From: Limnephilus marmoratus
Lineage: Eukaryota; Arthropoda; Insecta; Trichoptera; Limnephilidae
Direction of reading: 5' to 3'
DNA length: 64,000 nt
NCBI GenBank assembly: GCA_917880885.1
Contig: OU862928.1
Location: 10,621,721-10,685,720 of the forward strand
Below, piece by piece: positions 42,564 through 53,538 of this stretch (positions are counted from its first letter, which is position 1; each line of letters begins with the position of its first letter). The notes under the pieces are model-generated. The model saw only the letters and a list, made by a program, of their open reading frames with translations, had not been told where the DNA came from and searched no databases. A program made the position numbers and the translations under genes.

Positions 42564-43920
42564 ATTCCGAATAATTATTCTCGTGACTGAATTAACTTTC
42601 ACCTGGCCGCTTACGTTATTTGTTGAATCGCCGTTGGCTTTATTTTTGCGTGTGGCAATGTTAGTTTCAGGGACTTTTTAAATATTCGCCGCGACGGGAG
42701 CCCGACGGATATTTGACTTGTCAATTAGGTGTTAATTTTGCAAGTTTTAACATGGGATAATCCCTTATATTTATGTCTTAAGATTACAAACCGCGAGCCG
42801 GATCATAAAGTATGATTTTTGATAAACGCGACCCGAAGTAATTAAGCGTGCCTTATCGGCCGTGTCTGTGAGAACTACATGTGGTTCGCCATGTTGCATT
42901 GAAAGTTATCCACGTAATCCTTTGTCGTACGGCGTCGTAAAACGCGTCAAAACACCTTTATGGCCTGGCCTGGCCTCTACTTCATGTAATTGTGGCGATT
43001 CCCTGGCGGAAAGCCTTTGACGGAGCTCGCGCCTTGAGCTTGGCAAATTCCCAGAATTCCTTGTGCCTTCAGCCGGATTCTTGGTCATCAGGTGGAACCT
43101 GCTGCCCGGCTAGCTGAGTCAATGGAGAACGAGTTGGCGACTTGCGGTTGCGTCCCAGGGAGACGATCCGCGTATGCATTTCTCGGATGCGATTCTTCCT
43201 CCTCGGATACTTCCTCCACGACTTCGCGGTTGCCGTTCATGGAAGTTTTCACGTGTGTTAATTATATTTTGGGAAACATGTCTGGGTCCAACAGGTACGC
43301 TTTTTGCTATCTAATTTTAGTTGATTTGTCGCCCTTACCGGTGTTATTTCGAGGTAATTGAAACCCCTGGTTACATGTTTCTGAAATGTATGTTTAGTTT
43401 TGTTATATGGAAAAGTACTCTTTTATTTAAAAAAAGAAAACCTAATCATGCTGGACAGAATCCCGTATTTCCATCCACAAACCTGAAGAGATTCGCTTGC
43501 TCTACCTATATAAAATACTAGTAAATGGTTCCTCGGAACTATATACGTTACAACATGGTAGTGAACACGTTCAAAGTTCTTAAAATTTCTGTGAATAATG
43601 AAATATGAATTGAAATTGAATAATAAAATAGATTTCAAATCATGCCAAGTTTCATTTAACCTGACGTGATGAGCGGATTAGGAAAAAAAAGAAAAATCTA
43701 TTATAGTGAAAAACTAAAAGCTTTATTCAGACTTTTGAGTATTGGAGACAAGATATACATTTTTTCATACGTAATCAGTTCTGCTTACTTATGCTTTTGC
43801 AATATTTGAAAAATAATGGAAAAAAATATTAAAATAGGTTCAAATGAAGAAAATGCAGCTGGAACATCACAGGCACAACAAAAAATTTCCTACTTATACT
43901 ACTTACCCCGAAATTATAAG
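42564..43920. other. No certain gene; possible host 5' exon near 43.1-43.3 kb
   Basis: This is a GC-richer island than its surroundings. The frame from 43122 runs MENELATCGCVPGRRSAYAF and reaches a good donor-like site, AACAG|GTACGC, at about 43294. A second in-frame ATG (MSGSNR) lies just before the donor. No domain is recognisable and no following exon is found. Confidence 0.25.
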
Positions 43921-43933
43921 GCGTAGTCAAATT

Positions 43934-44213
43934 TTCGTTATATGTTTTTGGGGTGTTGTGCCGTGTTGCGCTACCTCCTTCTTTAGCCAACGTTTCGGAA
44001 ATCGTTGCAGTGTCCATCATCAGGGCAGATCCGGCAGATCCGGTAGATCTACATCTACATCTACATCTACCGGATCTGCCGGATCTGCCCTGATGATGGA
44101 CACTGCAACGATCTCCGAAACGTTGGCTAAAGAAGGAGGTAGCGCAACACGGCACAACACCCCAAAAACATATAACGAAAATGCTTCTGGCCGTGAAAAT
44201 CTTAAAACTTATC
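43934..44213. mobile_element. 280-bp palindromic element with paired hammerhead motifs
   Basis: Two arms of about 120 bp (from 43931 to about 44050 and 44064 to 44183) are almost perfect complements, differing at one or two positions. The centre is an ACATCT microsatellite. CGTAGTCAAATT flanks it at 43922-43933 and 44214-44225. The same 12-bp duplication length is seen for PLE2. Each arm, on opposite strands, contains CTGATGA...GAAA in hammerhead order. The two overlapping frames on opposite strands (43829-44155 and 43844-44218) encode the same peptide only because of the palindrome. Confidence 0.85.
44087..44127 (+). ncRNA. Hammerhead-like motif, right arm of palindrome
   Basis: Core CTGATGA at 44090-44096, stem II partly degenerate (GGACAC...GATCTCC), GAAA at 44117-44120, ACGT stem III, predicted cleavage base T44124, stem I GCC/GGC. 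The left arm has the same motif on the minus strand (complement of about 43987-44027) with GATTTCC in stem II. The weak stem II makes activity doubtful. Confidence 0.55.
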
Positions 44214-44225
44214 CGTAGTCAAATT

Positions 44226-44526
44226 CTTTATAATTCAGTTTTATAAGTGGGTATTGGACACAAAAAATACAAAATTTTCACATTCCTGAGCAAACATTGT
44301 AATAATTGAAAAATAGAAATATTTAAATATTAAAAATAATAATTAAAATAAGAAAAGAACAGAACTCAATTGGAATGCAGTTGCAGAGACACTACTAAAC
44401 AAACACATCATAACTAATACGTACTAGGTACAGGTCTTACATCTAAATAGGAACATGATATTTTAGGAACTTTAATAAGATCACGAGTTGCTATTCTTGT
44501 GAAAGTTTTTGCTCGAAAACTATTTA
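44226..44526. other. No gene seen
   Basis: AT-rich sequence without recognisable frames or repeats. Confidence 0.5.
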
Positions 44527-44915
44527 AAATTAAAGTTCGGCAAATTTTTTAAAGTGAATTTTCCTCTTCCATTCACATATTGATCTTGCAAGCGCTGAAG
44601 AATTTGTGATTCCAGAATGAAATGAAATTGGCCAGACAATTTTTTTGGAATTTCCTTGAGCTTTCTTAAAAAAAAATACTTTGTACTCTAGTGTGTACTC
44701 ATATTTCCCAATAATTTTCCCAATTAAATGATTTGTTGTGTTATTTATTTTACATTGAACCATTATCCAGTCATCGAAGTCATATTTGAATGGCTCCTCC
44801 TTATCCTCTTTTCGTCAATTTCCATGTGTGGGATTTCCATAGTTTTGGGAGACTGCTGTTTTGATTCATTGAAATCAGGATCTTCTACTCTCAGGGATCG
44901 GATGAACTTCTCGAA
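44527..44915 (-). pseudogene. C-terminal fragment of a transposon-related repeat protein
   Basis: Minus-strand frames with one shift and a stop give EEPFKYDFDDWIMVQC, then HLIGKIIGKYEYTLEYKVFFF, KKIVWPISF and GRGKFTLKNL. The pattern W-[IV]-x-V, IG-x-I, [EY]-x-V-x-F and a final F-x-F is one I know from the ends of abundant insect transposon-derived proteins, but I cannot name the family. Confidence 0.4.
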
Positions 44916-44918
44916 CTG

Positions 44919-46509
44919 ACATTGACCGAAAAGATTGAATTCTTGGGTACTATTTTTATAGAAGGAATAATGCTGAGGATCCGGCATCGGGAAGTACTCC
45001 ATGTTTTACGAGGGCTCGATGTTAATAAAGCTAGTGGGCCCGACGGAATACCTGCCCTGGTACTGCAGAGGTGCGCTGCAGAAATAGCTCCAATTTTGAC
45101 GAAGCTTTTTAAAATGTCCCTGAAGACTGGCTCTGTGCCCTCTGGTTGGAAAAAAGCGGTTATCCATCCTATTCCAAAGAAGGGTGACCGCTCCAACCCG
45201 GCCAACTACCGCCCCATAGCGATCACATCAGTTCTGTCTAAGGTGATGGAACGTGTGATTAACGACAAACTGCTCACATACCTCGAGAAGAACAAAATTA
45301 TTAAAGACTGTCAATACGGATTCCATCGGAACCGCTCGTGCGGTGATCTTCTCGCGTATGTGACGCATGTTTGGGGGCGATGCCTGGAACGTTTCGGTGA
45401 GACCCAAACGGTTGCACTGGACATCTCCAAGGCCTTTGACCGGGTTGGCACCGTGGACTTGTCAACAAACTGCATTCTTACGGACTTCCCGCATCCTTGT
45501 GTACGTGGATTGCTGACTTCTTGAGGGGGAGGTCGATTCAGACGGTAGTTGATGGTTTCACCTCTTCCTCACACTCGATAAATGCTGGCGTCCCGCAGGG
45601 ATCGTTTCTGTCTCCAAATTTGTTTTTGTTGCACATCAACGACCTTTTGTCATGTGCACCAATTCACTGTTATGCGGATGACAGTACAGTTCATGATAGC
45701 TTTTTGTTTGACAAGCCCCCAAAGGGCTCACAAACTCCAACAGCTCGTAGGGCTTTGAAGCAAAGAATGGACGGCTACCTCGAGAGTGTTTTCTCTTGGG
45801 GTAAAAATAATCTCGTTGATTTTAATGTTTCAAAGACCCAATCTTGTCTGATTACGTCCAAAAGGGATCGAAATGAAAAACTAGTCTCTTTCAACGGAAG
45901 CAATCTTCCGAACAGGCCCTCCATTGATATGCTTGGTGTAACCCTAAGTGACCAGCTCAGGTATGGGGGCTCCATCGAAGCCAGAGTAAATCTAGCCTCC
46001 CAAAAACTGGGCGTACTGTACAGGGCCCGCAGATACTTTAATAGTACACAACTGCTAACCTTGTACAAATCACAAGTACGCCCAACGGTTGAATTTGGCA
46101 GCCATCTCTGGTCTGGAGCTCCAAAATACCTGAAAAATACCCTCGACTCTGTGCAGAAACGGGCGGTCCGTTTGATAGATTCTCCCATCTTAACAGACGG
46201 ATTGCAATCTTTAGAGCACAGGCGTCGGGTGGGAATGCTATCCTTGTTCTACCGGTATTACAATGGAAGATGCTCCTAGGAACTAGCATCATTGATCCCT
46301 TCGGCACCGGTGCATAGTCGGGAAACACGCCTAACGCGTGCCCAACATTTGTACACGGTTGACATTTGTCACATGAGAACAGGTCGTTTCTTCGACTCGT
46401 TCTTGTGTTCAACAGCTCGGCTGTGGAATGATTTGCCGGCCTCTGTGTTTCCTAAAAAAAAAAAAAAATGCTGACAGTTGAGACATTTGAGAGTATTTTC
46501 AGATTTTGA
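44919..46509 (+). pseudogene. CR1/Jockey-type reverse transcriptase, 5'-truncated
   Basis: The frame has NKASGPDGIPALVLQ, SGWKKAVIHPIPKKGDRSNP, NYRPIAITSVLSKVME, QYGFHRNRSC and ALDISKAFDRV. After a frameshift near 45490 it continues with AGVPQGSFLSPNLF, YADD at about 45673 and the thumb (LGVTLSDQLRYGGSIEA). The C-terminal tail TARLWNDLPASVFP is interrupted by a 15-A run (46454-46468); in the shifted frame it resumes with LTVETFESIFRF and stops at 46509. A single in-frame stop lies at 46277. Endonuclease is absent, so the copy is truncated by incomplete reverse transcription or by the neighbouring fragment. Confidence 0.85.
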
Positions 46510-46559
46510 GATTCTGGCGTTGAAGCAATAGTATCGTCCAAAAACGAATAGTAGCTATG

Positions 46560-47190
46560 TCGTTTACTTTTTTATCTAATGTATCTTCGATTGCTATGTT
46601 TGCGTTTTGTAGATGCAACGCCTCAATTTTCTTTTGTTCATTTTTTTTTTCTCTTTCTTAAGTTTGTTTATCTCATCCTGTAACTTGGTAATGTTTTTCA
46701 TAGATCTGTACCTTAATTTTCTAACATTCGTTAGACCATGCATATTTTTTGTGAAATTCTTTGTTCATTCTCGACTGCGAAGAGGTCAGGATCTAGAGTG
46801 TTTCGCACATTATTGGGTATTTCCTTAACATTGTCACTAATTGGTGGCATATTTTCTGCTACAATCATTTCTATTTTACAATGCTCCTCTTTTTTCTTCA
46901 AATAATTTAGATAGTTCTTTCGCCATCTTCGTCCTTGCTTTCTCTGGGCTCTTTCACTCATATCTTTCTCATAAAAACGGCGCTATAAAAATCACCCAAC
47001 AATTATTGTCTTCAATGCTGCATATCTTTATTTGCGCTTTTCGCAGAGTGTATATTTTTTTCTTCCGCTTTCTGAGGACTGTACAGTCTCGGATTGTTTT
47101 TAATCTCTGCATATTTTTGTTGCTTACGTAGTCTGTCCTTTGATAGCTTTTCTTAATTTTTCAGATTTTTATTTAACTTCGCCATTGTGG
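46560..47190 (-). pseudogene. Broken basic coiled-coil protein of a multi-copy family
   Basis: Minus-strand pieces start MAKLNKN, then EKLSKDRLRKQQKYAEIKNN and SPQKAEEK. After a shift they read MSERAQRKQGRRWRKNYLNY (46961 down), a spacer ending CMV, and a coiled-coil segment RYRSMKNITKLQDEINKLKK. The DRLRKQQKYAE and QGRRWRKNY motifs resemble N-terminal parts of insect repeat-family proteins. Whether it belongs to a transposon or an expanded host family cannot be decided here. Confidence 0.42.
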
Positions 47191-47199
47191 TTTATAGTG

Positions 47200-48635
47200 G
47201 TTAAGTCTGTTACAAATAACAAAGAAAAATTATCATAAGTATCGGAAAGTGAGAAGTTGAAGAACAAAAATGGAATAATTTCATTTTGGTAACTTTTACA
47301 AGATTCCAAAAAATGTTACCACTTTTATATCTTTGTTCAATAATTTTTTACCCTAAATGATTTAAAATGTAACAGTACCTAGTAATACCATTTTTTAATC
47401 AAGAAATTTACGTTCGACTCTTGATGCCCAGTTATGTAGATTTTTGCTTAAATTTGGCTTTGTTTAGAAACTTGAAATTATGTAAAAATTCGTCAGTTTT
47501 GAAAGACAGCTCACTAATGAAAGATCTTGAGACTGTAGGGTGAATAGTTAAATCATTTGTATAATATATTTACATTTGAATAATTATATCATTGAATAAA
47601 AAATCAATTTTCAAATAAAAAATTACAGGGTAAATTTTAACTGATTGTTTTTCCACATCAGAAAGAAAATAAAACGAAAATATGTATTTCACCAAAACTG
47701 AAATTGTCCGACGCCTGAACGCAAGATACTGCATTTATTCATAATATTAGCTTTTATTTACCCCCAAACATGGTCCCAGATGCTCGTAAAAATAACCCTT
47801 ACAAAAGTTTCATTACCCTCCAAACCTCTACATTACCATCCGGCAAAAATTTTGACGATACGGAAGGTAATGAATCGGAGGATAATGAAGTTTTGACAGT
47901 TTTTTCTCAATTACTCGCTTAATGTTGACATTACAAATCTTTATGATTCAATCAAAAATAGTCCGACTAAATACAGTTTATAGACATATGATTTGAATTT
48001 TTAAAACATGTACTTACTTTAAAAAATGCTGGAAGGTAATGATGCCTGGTCGGTGACAAAGTTGTTTTCGAGCACGGAGATCGCAGATATTTCTTTATTC
48101 AGCGACACACGGCTTCCCCCGTCTAGATGTAGTGATACCCTGGTTAGTAACAGAGGTGCGGGGCGGGTTACAGCTGATCAACAGGGACAAACGCGGTCAC
48201 AATTTTAATTACCGCTTTCGCGGAAGACTACGACGATTTTCTCTGGACAAAATCAAAATCTCAATTCTTTCTATGATACAATAACTTTAAACATAAATTA
48301 AATACCAATAAATATGCATAATTAGTTGTACATACAGGTCAATTAATGAATGTAGTAATTTTACTAGTGTAAACTGTTCTTATTTGTAGATCAATTTACC
48401 GGTCCCTCATTTTCATGGGGAAGGTAATGAAATTTTAGCATGTTTTTTGTATATCATAAAGTAATTTAGTAACAAATGGCTAATCTGGGAAATACTCCTT
48501 TTTCCTTTTTTCAATAGCTACATTTTCCAATAAAATTTTCTTGAAAAACATTCAATTTCATATGACTTTTTTTGTGAGAACATGCGATTTGAATGAAACC
48601 GTGGAATGACCCTTAAAATGACTGATTTTTCCATT
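47200..48635. other. No gene seen; scattered GGTAATGAA words
   Basis: AT-rich. GGAAGGTAATGAA occurs near 47860 and 48420 and related words occur at 29960-30020. GAATGAAACCGTGGAATGACC at about 48590 is the complement of a related motif at 29788-29815, hinting at a shared old repeat. Confidence 0.4.
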
Positions 48636-48639
48636 TTTA

Positions 48640-49528
48640 TATAGGTACAAATTCTTTGACAAATCTAATATGCTTAAATTTTTAATCAGATTCCTAGGTA
48701 TTATGCCAGTAGCCAAAATAACAAATGGAAATATTTTTATAGTCCGATAATTCCAAATTCTTTTAATCTCATTTCCTAAATCTGTGTATTTTCTTATTTT
48801 TTCAGAAACAGTTTTTTGAATATAACAGGAATTTGGAATAGCTACATCAATGATATAAGTTATTTTTTAAATTTTGTCATGTAAAACTATATCAGGTATA
48901 TTATAACTATTTTTTCTGCCTGTTAGTATAGTTTTTTCATAATATATTTTATAAAATTCATTTTCTAAAAATAAATTTTGTTCATATTCATAATATGGTA
49001 CTATATTACGGCAGTCAATCAAGTTATGTTTAATTACCAAACTTTGTTGAATTATCTTTAAAACCTGATTGTGCCTAAATGTATACTCGGATGGCGCTAA
49101 TACAGAACATCCCGATATAATATGTTCTATAGTTTCCGGAAAATCCAAACATTTTCTACACAAATCATCAATTTGATTTATATCTTTGATTATATGCTTC
49201 CTATAATTTTTAGTATTAATGACTCTATCTTGAATGGCAAGCAATAAATCCTTCTATTTCTGCGTTCAACTCTCCAATACTCAACCATTTGTTTGACGAA
49301 AGTTTGTCAACATACGTTTGGTTGAGATAATTGAAGTGTTTTGCATGAATAATTTTATTTGACGAGGAATCGAATAACTCCTGGTTAGTAGTTATAAGAA
49401 TGTTGGCATTCTCGTCGTATAAATTTAGAGGTGTAATGTTTCTATCTGCCTTGAAAATTATTTTGTGCATTTCTGAGCTATCAGCTTTCCTCTGGAAAAA
49501 ATTTCTAAGCATTTCTACCTGATTGTGT
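48640..49528 (-). pseudogene. R4-like non-LTR element, C-terminal part, interrupted
   Basis: From 49528 down the frame reads NQVEMLRNFFQRKADSSEMH, KWLSIGELNAEIEGFIACHS, and after a shift LAIQDRVINTKNYRKHIIKD, DLCRKCLDFPETIEHIISGC and RPDIVLHDK-like text. After a stop at 48867 the same frame continues YIIDVAIPNSCYIQKTVSEK, RKYTDLGNEIKRIW and ILATGIIPRNLIKNLSIL. A CCHC-like C-x2-C...H-x4-C motif and the C-terminal restriction-like nuclease context are typical of R2/R4-type elements. The 5' part was displaced by the insertion starting at 49529 and not found beyond it. Confidence 0.72.
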
Positions 49529-49676
49529 TTTTTTTTTTTATTGGTTTTCAAGGTACAATCCCGTTAAACCACAATAAAGCAGTTTGTCAACAGGATGTTA
49601 ATGTTCAGTTACAATTTAAACATTACATAATATTATTACTATAACCATACAGATAATAACAATTAACACATGTGAA

Positions 49677-51607
49677 TTAATATAAACTATCTCTATTTAG
49701 CAGCCATTGTTTCAGCATATATCTGAATCTATTTGTAGAATCGCAATTTTTTATATTAATTGGTAACATGTTAAATATTTTTGGCACGTTATATTCCAGG
49801 GTTCGCCGTCCGTAGTTATTATTATATTTTGGAACAATCATTCCTTCATTCTTCGTGAACCTTGTATTATAATCATGTTCTACTTTCCTCTTATAATTAG
49901 ACTCAGACATATGCTGAATCAATATTTTGTACCATAATAAGGCCTGCACCGGTAATATTGTTAAATTCCCATACAACAATGATATTTCGTCTCTGTGAAA
50001 AAATATGTTTTTGAACTAATAACTTAACCATAGAATTTTGTACTGATTGTAGGTAGCTCAAATTAGTCTTGCAAGAGTGTCCCCAAGTTGTTAATCCATA
50101 CCGTAAAGTTGATTCTGCGAGTGATAAGTAAATGATTTTTAAAATATTCACCGGAACGAAACATTTCAGTTTGTACAGCCTACCCACTATCGCCCTCAGC
50201 CGTTTACAAATTTTGTTTATTTGTACATCCCATTTAAAATTACAATCAACAGTCACTCCCAAATAAACATATTCATTTACAAGTTCAATACTATCACACA
50301 TGCAAGGCTGCAAAATGTTTTGATGAATACATGTAAAGTCATGAGATATTATTTTAGGCGTTTTCTGAGATAAAGCATGTGGAGATCGTATGTGCATCAA
50401 TTTTGTTTTTTTGGTATTAATGATTAGACCTGCGTCATGTGACCATTTTATAAGGGACGTAAAGTCATGTTGCATACATTTAATCGCAATGGATAATTGT
50501 TCATCAGATATGACAAGAGCAGTGTCGTCAGCATATACAAAGTGTTTTACATATTTAAATAGTTTTTTTCATTATTGATACAAATATAATATAGAGGGTT
50601 GGACCCAAAATTAACCCCTGCGGGACTCCAGCACTAATTTTTTTCCTCCCACTCATTTTTTGTAATATTTTTACACAGATATGTCTATTAAATAAATAAT
50701 TTTTAAACAAATTAAGTAGGCTTCCCCTAATTCCAATTGCTTCTAAGATTTTTAATAATTTTTGAGGGTCAATTGTATCAAACGCTTTGGAGTTATCGAT
50801 AAATAGTACTAAAACATGTCTTTTATGGTTTAATACATTATTAATATAATTTGAAAAATCATGTAATAAATTCTCTGTACTTTTTTTCTTCCGAAAGCCA
50901 TAATGTTTTTGGTCTATAATTCCAAATTTTTCTAAGTATTTATTTAATTTTAAGGAAATATATTTTTCAAAAATTTTTTCAAGTGCAGGCAAGATACTGA
51001 TAGGTCGATAGTTTCCTATTTTTGAGTGCTTTCCTCCTTTGTATATAGGTCTAATAATAGCACATTTAAGATCATTAGGCAATTCAGCCTCTATAATAAG
51101 TCTATTAACTAAGTGCGTTATAACGGGTCCTAAAATGTCTATATGTCTTTTTATGTCGTACATTCTTATGTTGTCCATTCCCAAGGATTTTGAATTTTTC
51201 ATTTTTTTAACAATATTTTTTATCTCAGTGAGAGTTGCCTTTGGTAAATACATACTATGAGGTAATTCTACTTGATTAACATTCGATGCTTCAAAATCAC
51301 ATCTGTGCAACATTTGGCCTATACTATCTGAGAAATAATTTACATATTGGTTTGTTACACTCTCCACTGTCTGATCCTTTAACACATATCGTGAGATGAC
51401 TTCATCACAATTACTTTTAGTTTTTCTTCCCAACATTTTATTTATTTCATCCCAGGTTTGTTTAGTATAATTAAAACAACATTTGAATTTATCTTTAAAA
51501 AACAATTTTTTCCTCTTAGTAATTAATTTGTTGACATTATTTCGCATGTACCTGTATTCATTTTCATAAATTTTATTAAGAGGAGAATTTTTCCACCTTC
51601 GAAACAA
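49677..51607 (-). pseudogene. Reverse transcriptase and C-terminus of the CR1/Jockey-type element
   Basis: The first 350 codons (51607-50555) contain MKNSKSLGMDNIRMYDIK, GNYRPISILPALEKIFEKYI, HYGFRKKKSTENLL, LFIDNSKAFDTIDP and SAGVPQGLILGPTLY. An extra A near 50560 shifts the frame; in the new frame VYADDTALVISD (about 50530) keeps the catalytic box. The thumb and connection follow (NTKKTKLMHIRS, YVYLGVTVDCNFKWD). After a shift near 49980 the tail reads DYNTRFTKNEGM and NYGRRTLEYNVPKIFNMLP to the stop at 49677. Confidence 0.88.
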
Positions 51608-51617
51608 TAAATCCTTT
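51606..51617. repeat. Left target duplication of PLE2
   Basis: AATAAATCCTTT, repeated at 53507-53518. Confidence 0.85.
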
Positions 51618-51660
51618 CAAATTAATAAATAACGTTGTATTAACCACTTAATTATTTACA

Positions 51661-51706
51661 AAAACCGACATGTTTCGTCAGCAAAGCTGACTTCCTCAGG
51701 GTTTTA
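51661..51706 (-). ncRNA. Hammerhead ribozyme motif, PLE2 left arm
   Basis: Minus strand: core CTGAGGA (complement of 51693-51699), stem II AGTCAGC...GCTGAC, GAAA (complement of 51673-51676), ACATGT stem III, predicted cleavage base C (complement of G51667), stem I AAAAC/GTTTT. All core bases fit. Confidence 0.8.
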
Positions 51707-51876
51707 CAGAACTAATTTTTAAAAATAGACATAAATAGGTAATAGAGAAAAATAATAGACATAAACAATAATCAAATTTGAAAGAAAATAATGTGTAAGG
51801 GACGAGGGGCAATATAGAACAATTAAAAATTAAAAAAAAAAAATTGAAAAGGGGAATAGATTTAATAATGGGTCAT

Positions 51877-53184
51877 TTAAAAACAATGATTATTAATAAT
51901 ATTTAAATTTGCATTAACGCTCTTTCTAATCTCTAAAATTTCTAATTTATCTAACTGAAAGCCATTGACATTACAATGTATTAATTCTATTCCACTGTTA
52001 AAATTAAAGGTATGACTAGTTTCTATTAAATGGTTGGCAAACTCCGAGAAACTATTATTATTTAAAGCTTTCATATGCTCTTTAATCCTTATTTCAAAGT
52101 TTCTCGAAGTTTTACCTATATAAAAGAAATCACAATCATTACATTTCAATTTATAAATTCCAGATTTTTTCATTTTTGAATCTCTATCTTTATTATTTAA
52201 TATGTAATTTTTAAATCTATTGTTTGCATAAAATACAGGAATAATTTCATTCGGTACATTCTTTTTTATTGAATTAGAAATTTTATTATTAAAGTACATC
52301 ATTTTTCTCCATTTTTTCTCTTCTTTATCCTTTTGAATAGGGTAGATGTATGATCTAAGGAAATTATTCTTGTATTTTTTATTAAGAATTTTTTCAATTA
52401 CATTGGAATTATAACCATTATTGATTGCAATTTGTTTAATAATATTGAGTTCTTTTGAAAAATTATTAAGAGATAAAGGTACATTAACTAATCTATGAAT
52501 CATAGAATGGAAAGCTGACATTTTTTGAGAAATTGGATGATTTGAGGTGTTATGGATTACAATGTCTGTGTATGTATCCTTGCGAAAAATATTAAATTAA
52601 AATTTATTATTAATTATTGAAATATTTAAATCCAAAAAATTTATACTCAAATTTTGTCCAATCTCTACAGTAAATTTTATGTTTTTATGGAGTTTGTTTA
52701 AAAAATTAAGAAAACTATTAAGATGTCTCAATGTACCTGTCCAAACACAAAACACATCATCCACATATCTCTTCCAACAATGTACATATTTTAATAATAA
52801 GGCACCACTGTTAAAAATCCTATTTTCCAAATTATTTATAAATATATCAGCGACCAAAGGGCTAGTACTAGCACCCATTGCCAAACCATCTTTTTGTTTA
52901 AAGATATTGTCATTGAATTGAAAATAATTTTGTTTTAAAACTATATTAAGTAATGAATTTAAATCATGAGATAAATCATTAGATAAAATTGATGAAAATA
53001 AAAGTTCTTTAATAATAGGTTTACATTCTTCAATTGGAATACTTGGAAATAAATTAACAATGTCAAATGATACTAATAATGTTTTGTCAGGGATTTCCAA
53101 AAGTTTTAAGTGTTCAATCAAATTAAATGAAATTAATTTTAAATGAATTGTTGAAATTGAAATTAAATTGTCATTTAAAAACAA
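51877..53184 (-). pseudogene. PLE2 reverse transcriptase and GIY-YIG nuclease, one in-frame stop
   Basis: One frame runs 1308 bp with a single TAA at 52597-52599 (IINNKF-stop-FNIFRKDTYTDIV). The reverse transcriptase has LLVSFDIVNLFPSIP, QKDGLAMGASTSPLVADIF and the catalytic KRYVDDVFCVW (intact YVDD). The linker has HNTSNHPISQ and FHSMIHRLVNVP. The nuclease has SGIYKLKCNDCDFFYIGKTS, RIKEHM and EFANHLIE. The N-terminal segment is missing by truncation. Compared with PLE1, whose boxes are YVDG and HIG, PLE2 is much better preserved. Confidence 0.9.
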
Positions 53185-53186
53185 AA

Positions 53187-53458
53187 ATTGTTTTTAAATG
53201 ACCCATTATTAAATCTATTCCCCTTTTAAATTTTTTTAAATTTTTTTTAATTGTTCTATATTGCCCCTCGTCTGTTACACATTATTTTCTTTCAAATTTG
53301 ATTATTGTTTATGTCTATTATTTTTCTCTATTACCTATTTATGTCTATTTTTAAAAATTAGTTCTGTCAAAAACCTGAGGAAGTCAGCTTTGCTGACGAA
53401 ACATGTCGGTTTTTGTAAATAATTAAGTGGTTAATACAACGTTATTTATTAATTTGAA
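53187..53458. repeat. PLE2 right pseudo-LTR arm, inverted relative to the left
   Basis: Complement of 51616-51886 with few differences (a few indels in the A/T runs near 53230-53250). Confidence 0.9.
53368..53415 (+). ncRNA. Hammerhead ribozyme motif, PLE2 right arm
   Basis: Core CTGAGGA 53375-53381, stem II AGTCAGC/GCTGAC with loop TTT, GAAA 53398-53401, ACATGT stem III, predicted cleavage after C53407, stem I CAAAAAC/GTTTTTG (53368-53374 with 53409-53415). It lies on the strand opposite to the PLE2 coding frame. Confidence 0.8.
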
Positions 53459-53506
53459 TTTAAAATGTTACCACAAAATAATTTTGCACTAGTAGAAGAA
53501 GTGATT

Positions 53507-53518
53507 AATAAATCCTTT
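53507..53518. repeat. Right target duplication of PLE2
   Basis: AATAAATCCTTT, identical to 51606-51617. Confidence 0.85.
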
Positions 53519-53538
53519 TTTTTATTAACTCTAAAATA

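Larger units (their letters stand above)
51618..53506 (-). mobile_element. Penelope-like element 2 (PLE2) with inverted pseudo-LTRs
   Basis: 12-bp target duplications flank it. Two arms of about 270 bp, 51616-51886 and 53187-53458, are inverted copies of each other and each contains a full hammerhead motif. Between them lies the 3' two thirds of a PLE coding region on the minus strand, with 5' truncation exactly at the inner edge of the right arm. The element lies between the linker and reverse transcriptase of the CR1/Jockey-type host element. Confidence 0.9.

Noticed and set aside
43829..44218. Two opposite frames coding nearly the same Ser/Gly/Thr-rich peptide
   Set aside because: A perfect consequence of the palindrome; codon pattern gives no sign of protein selection.
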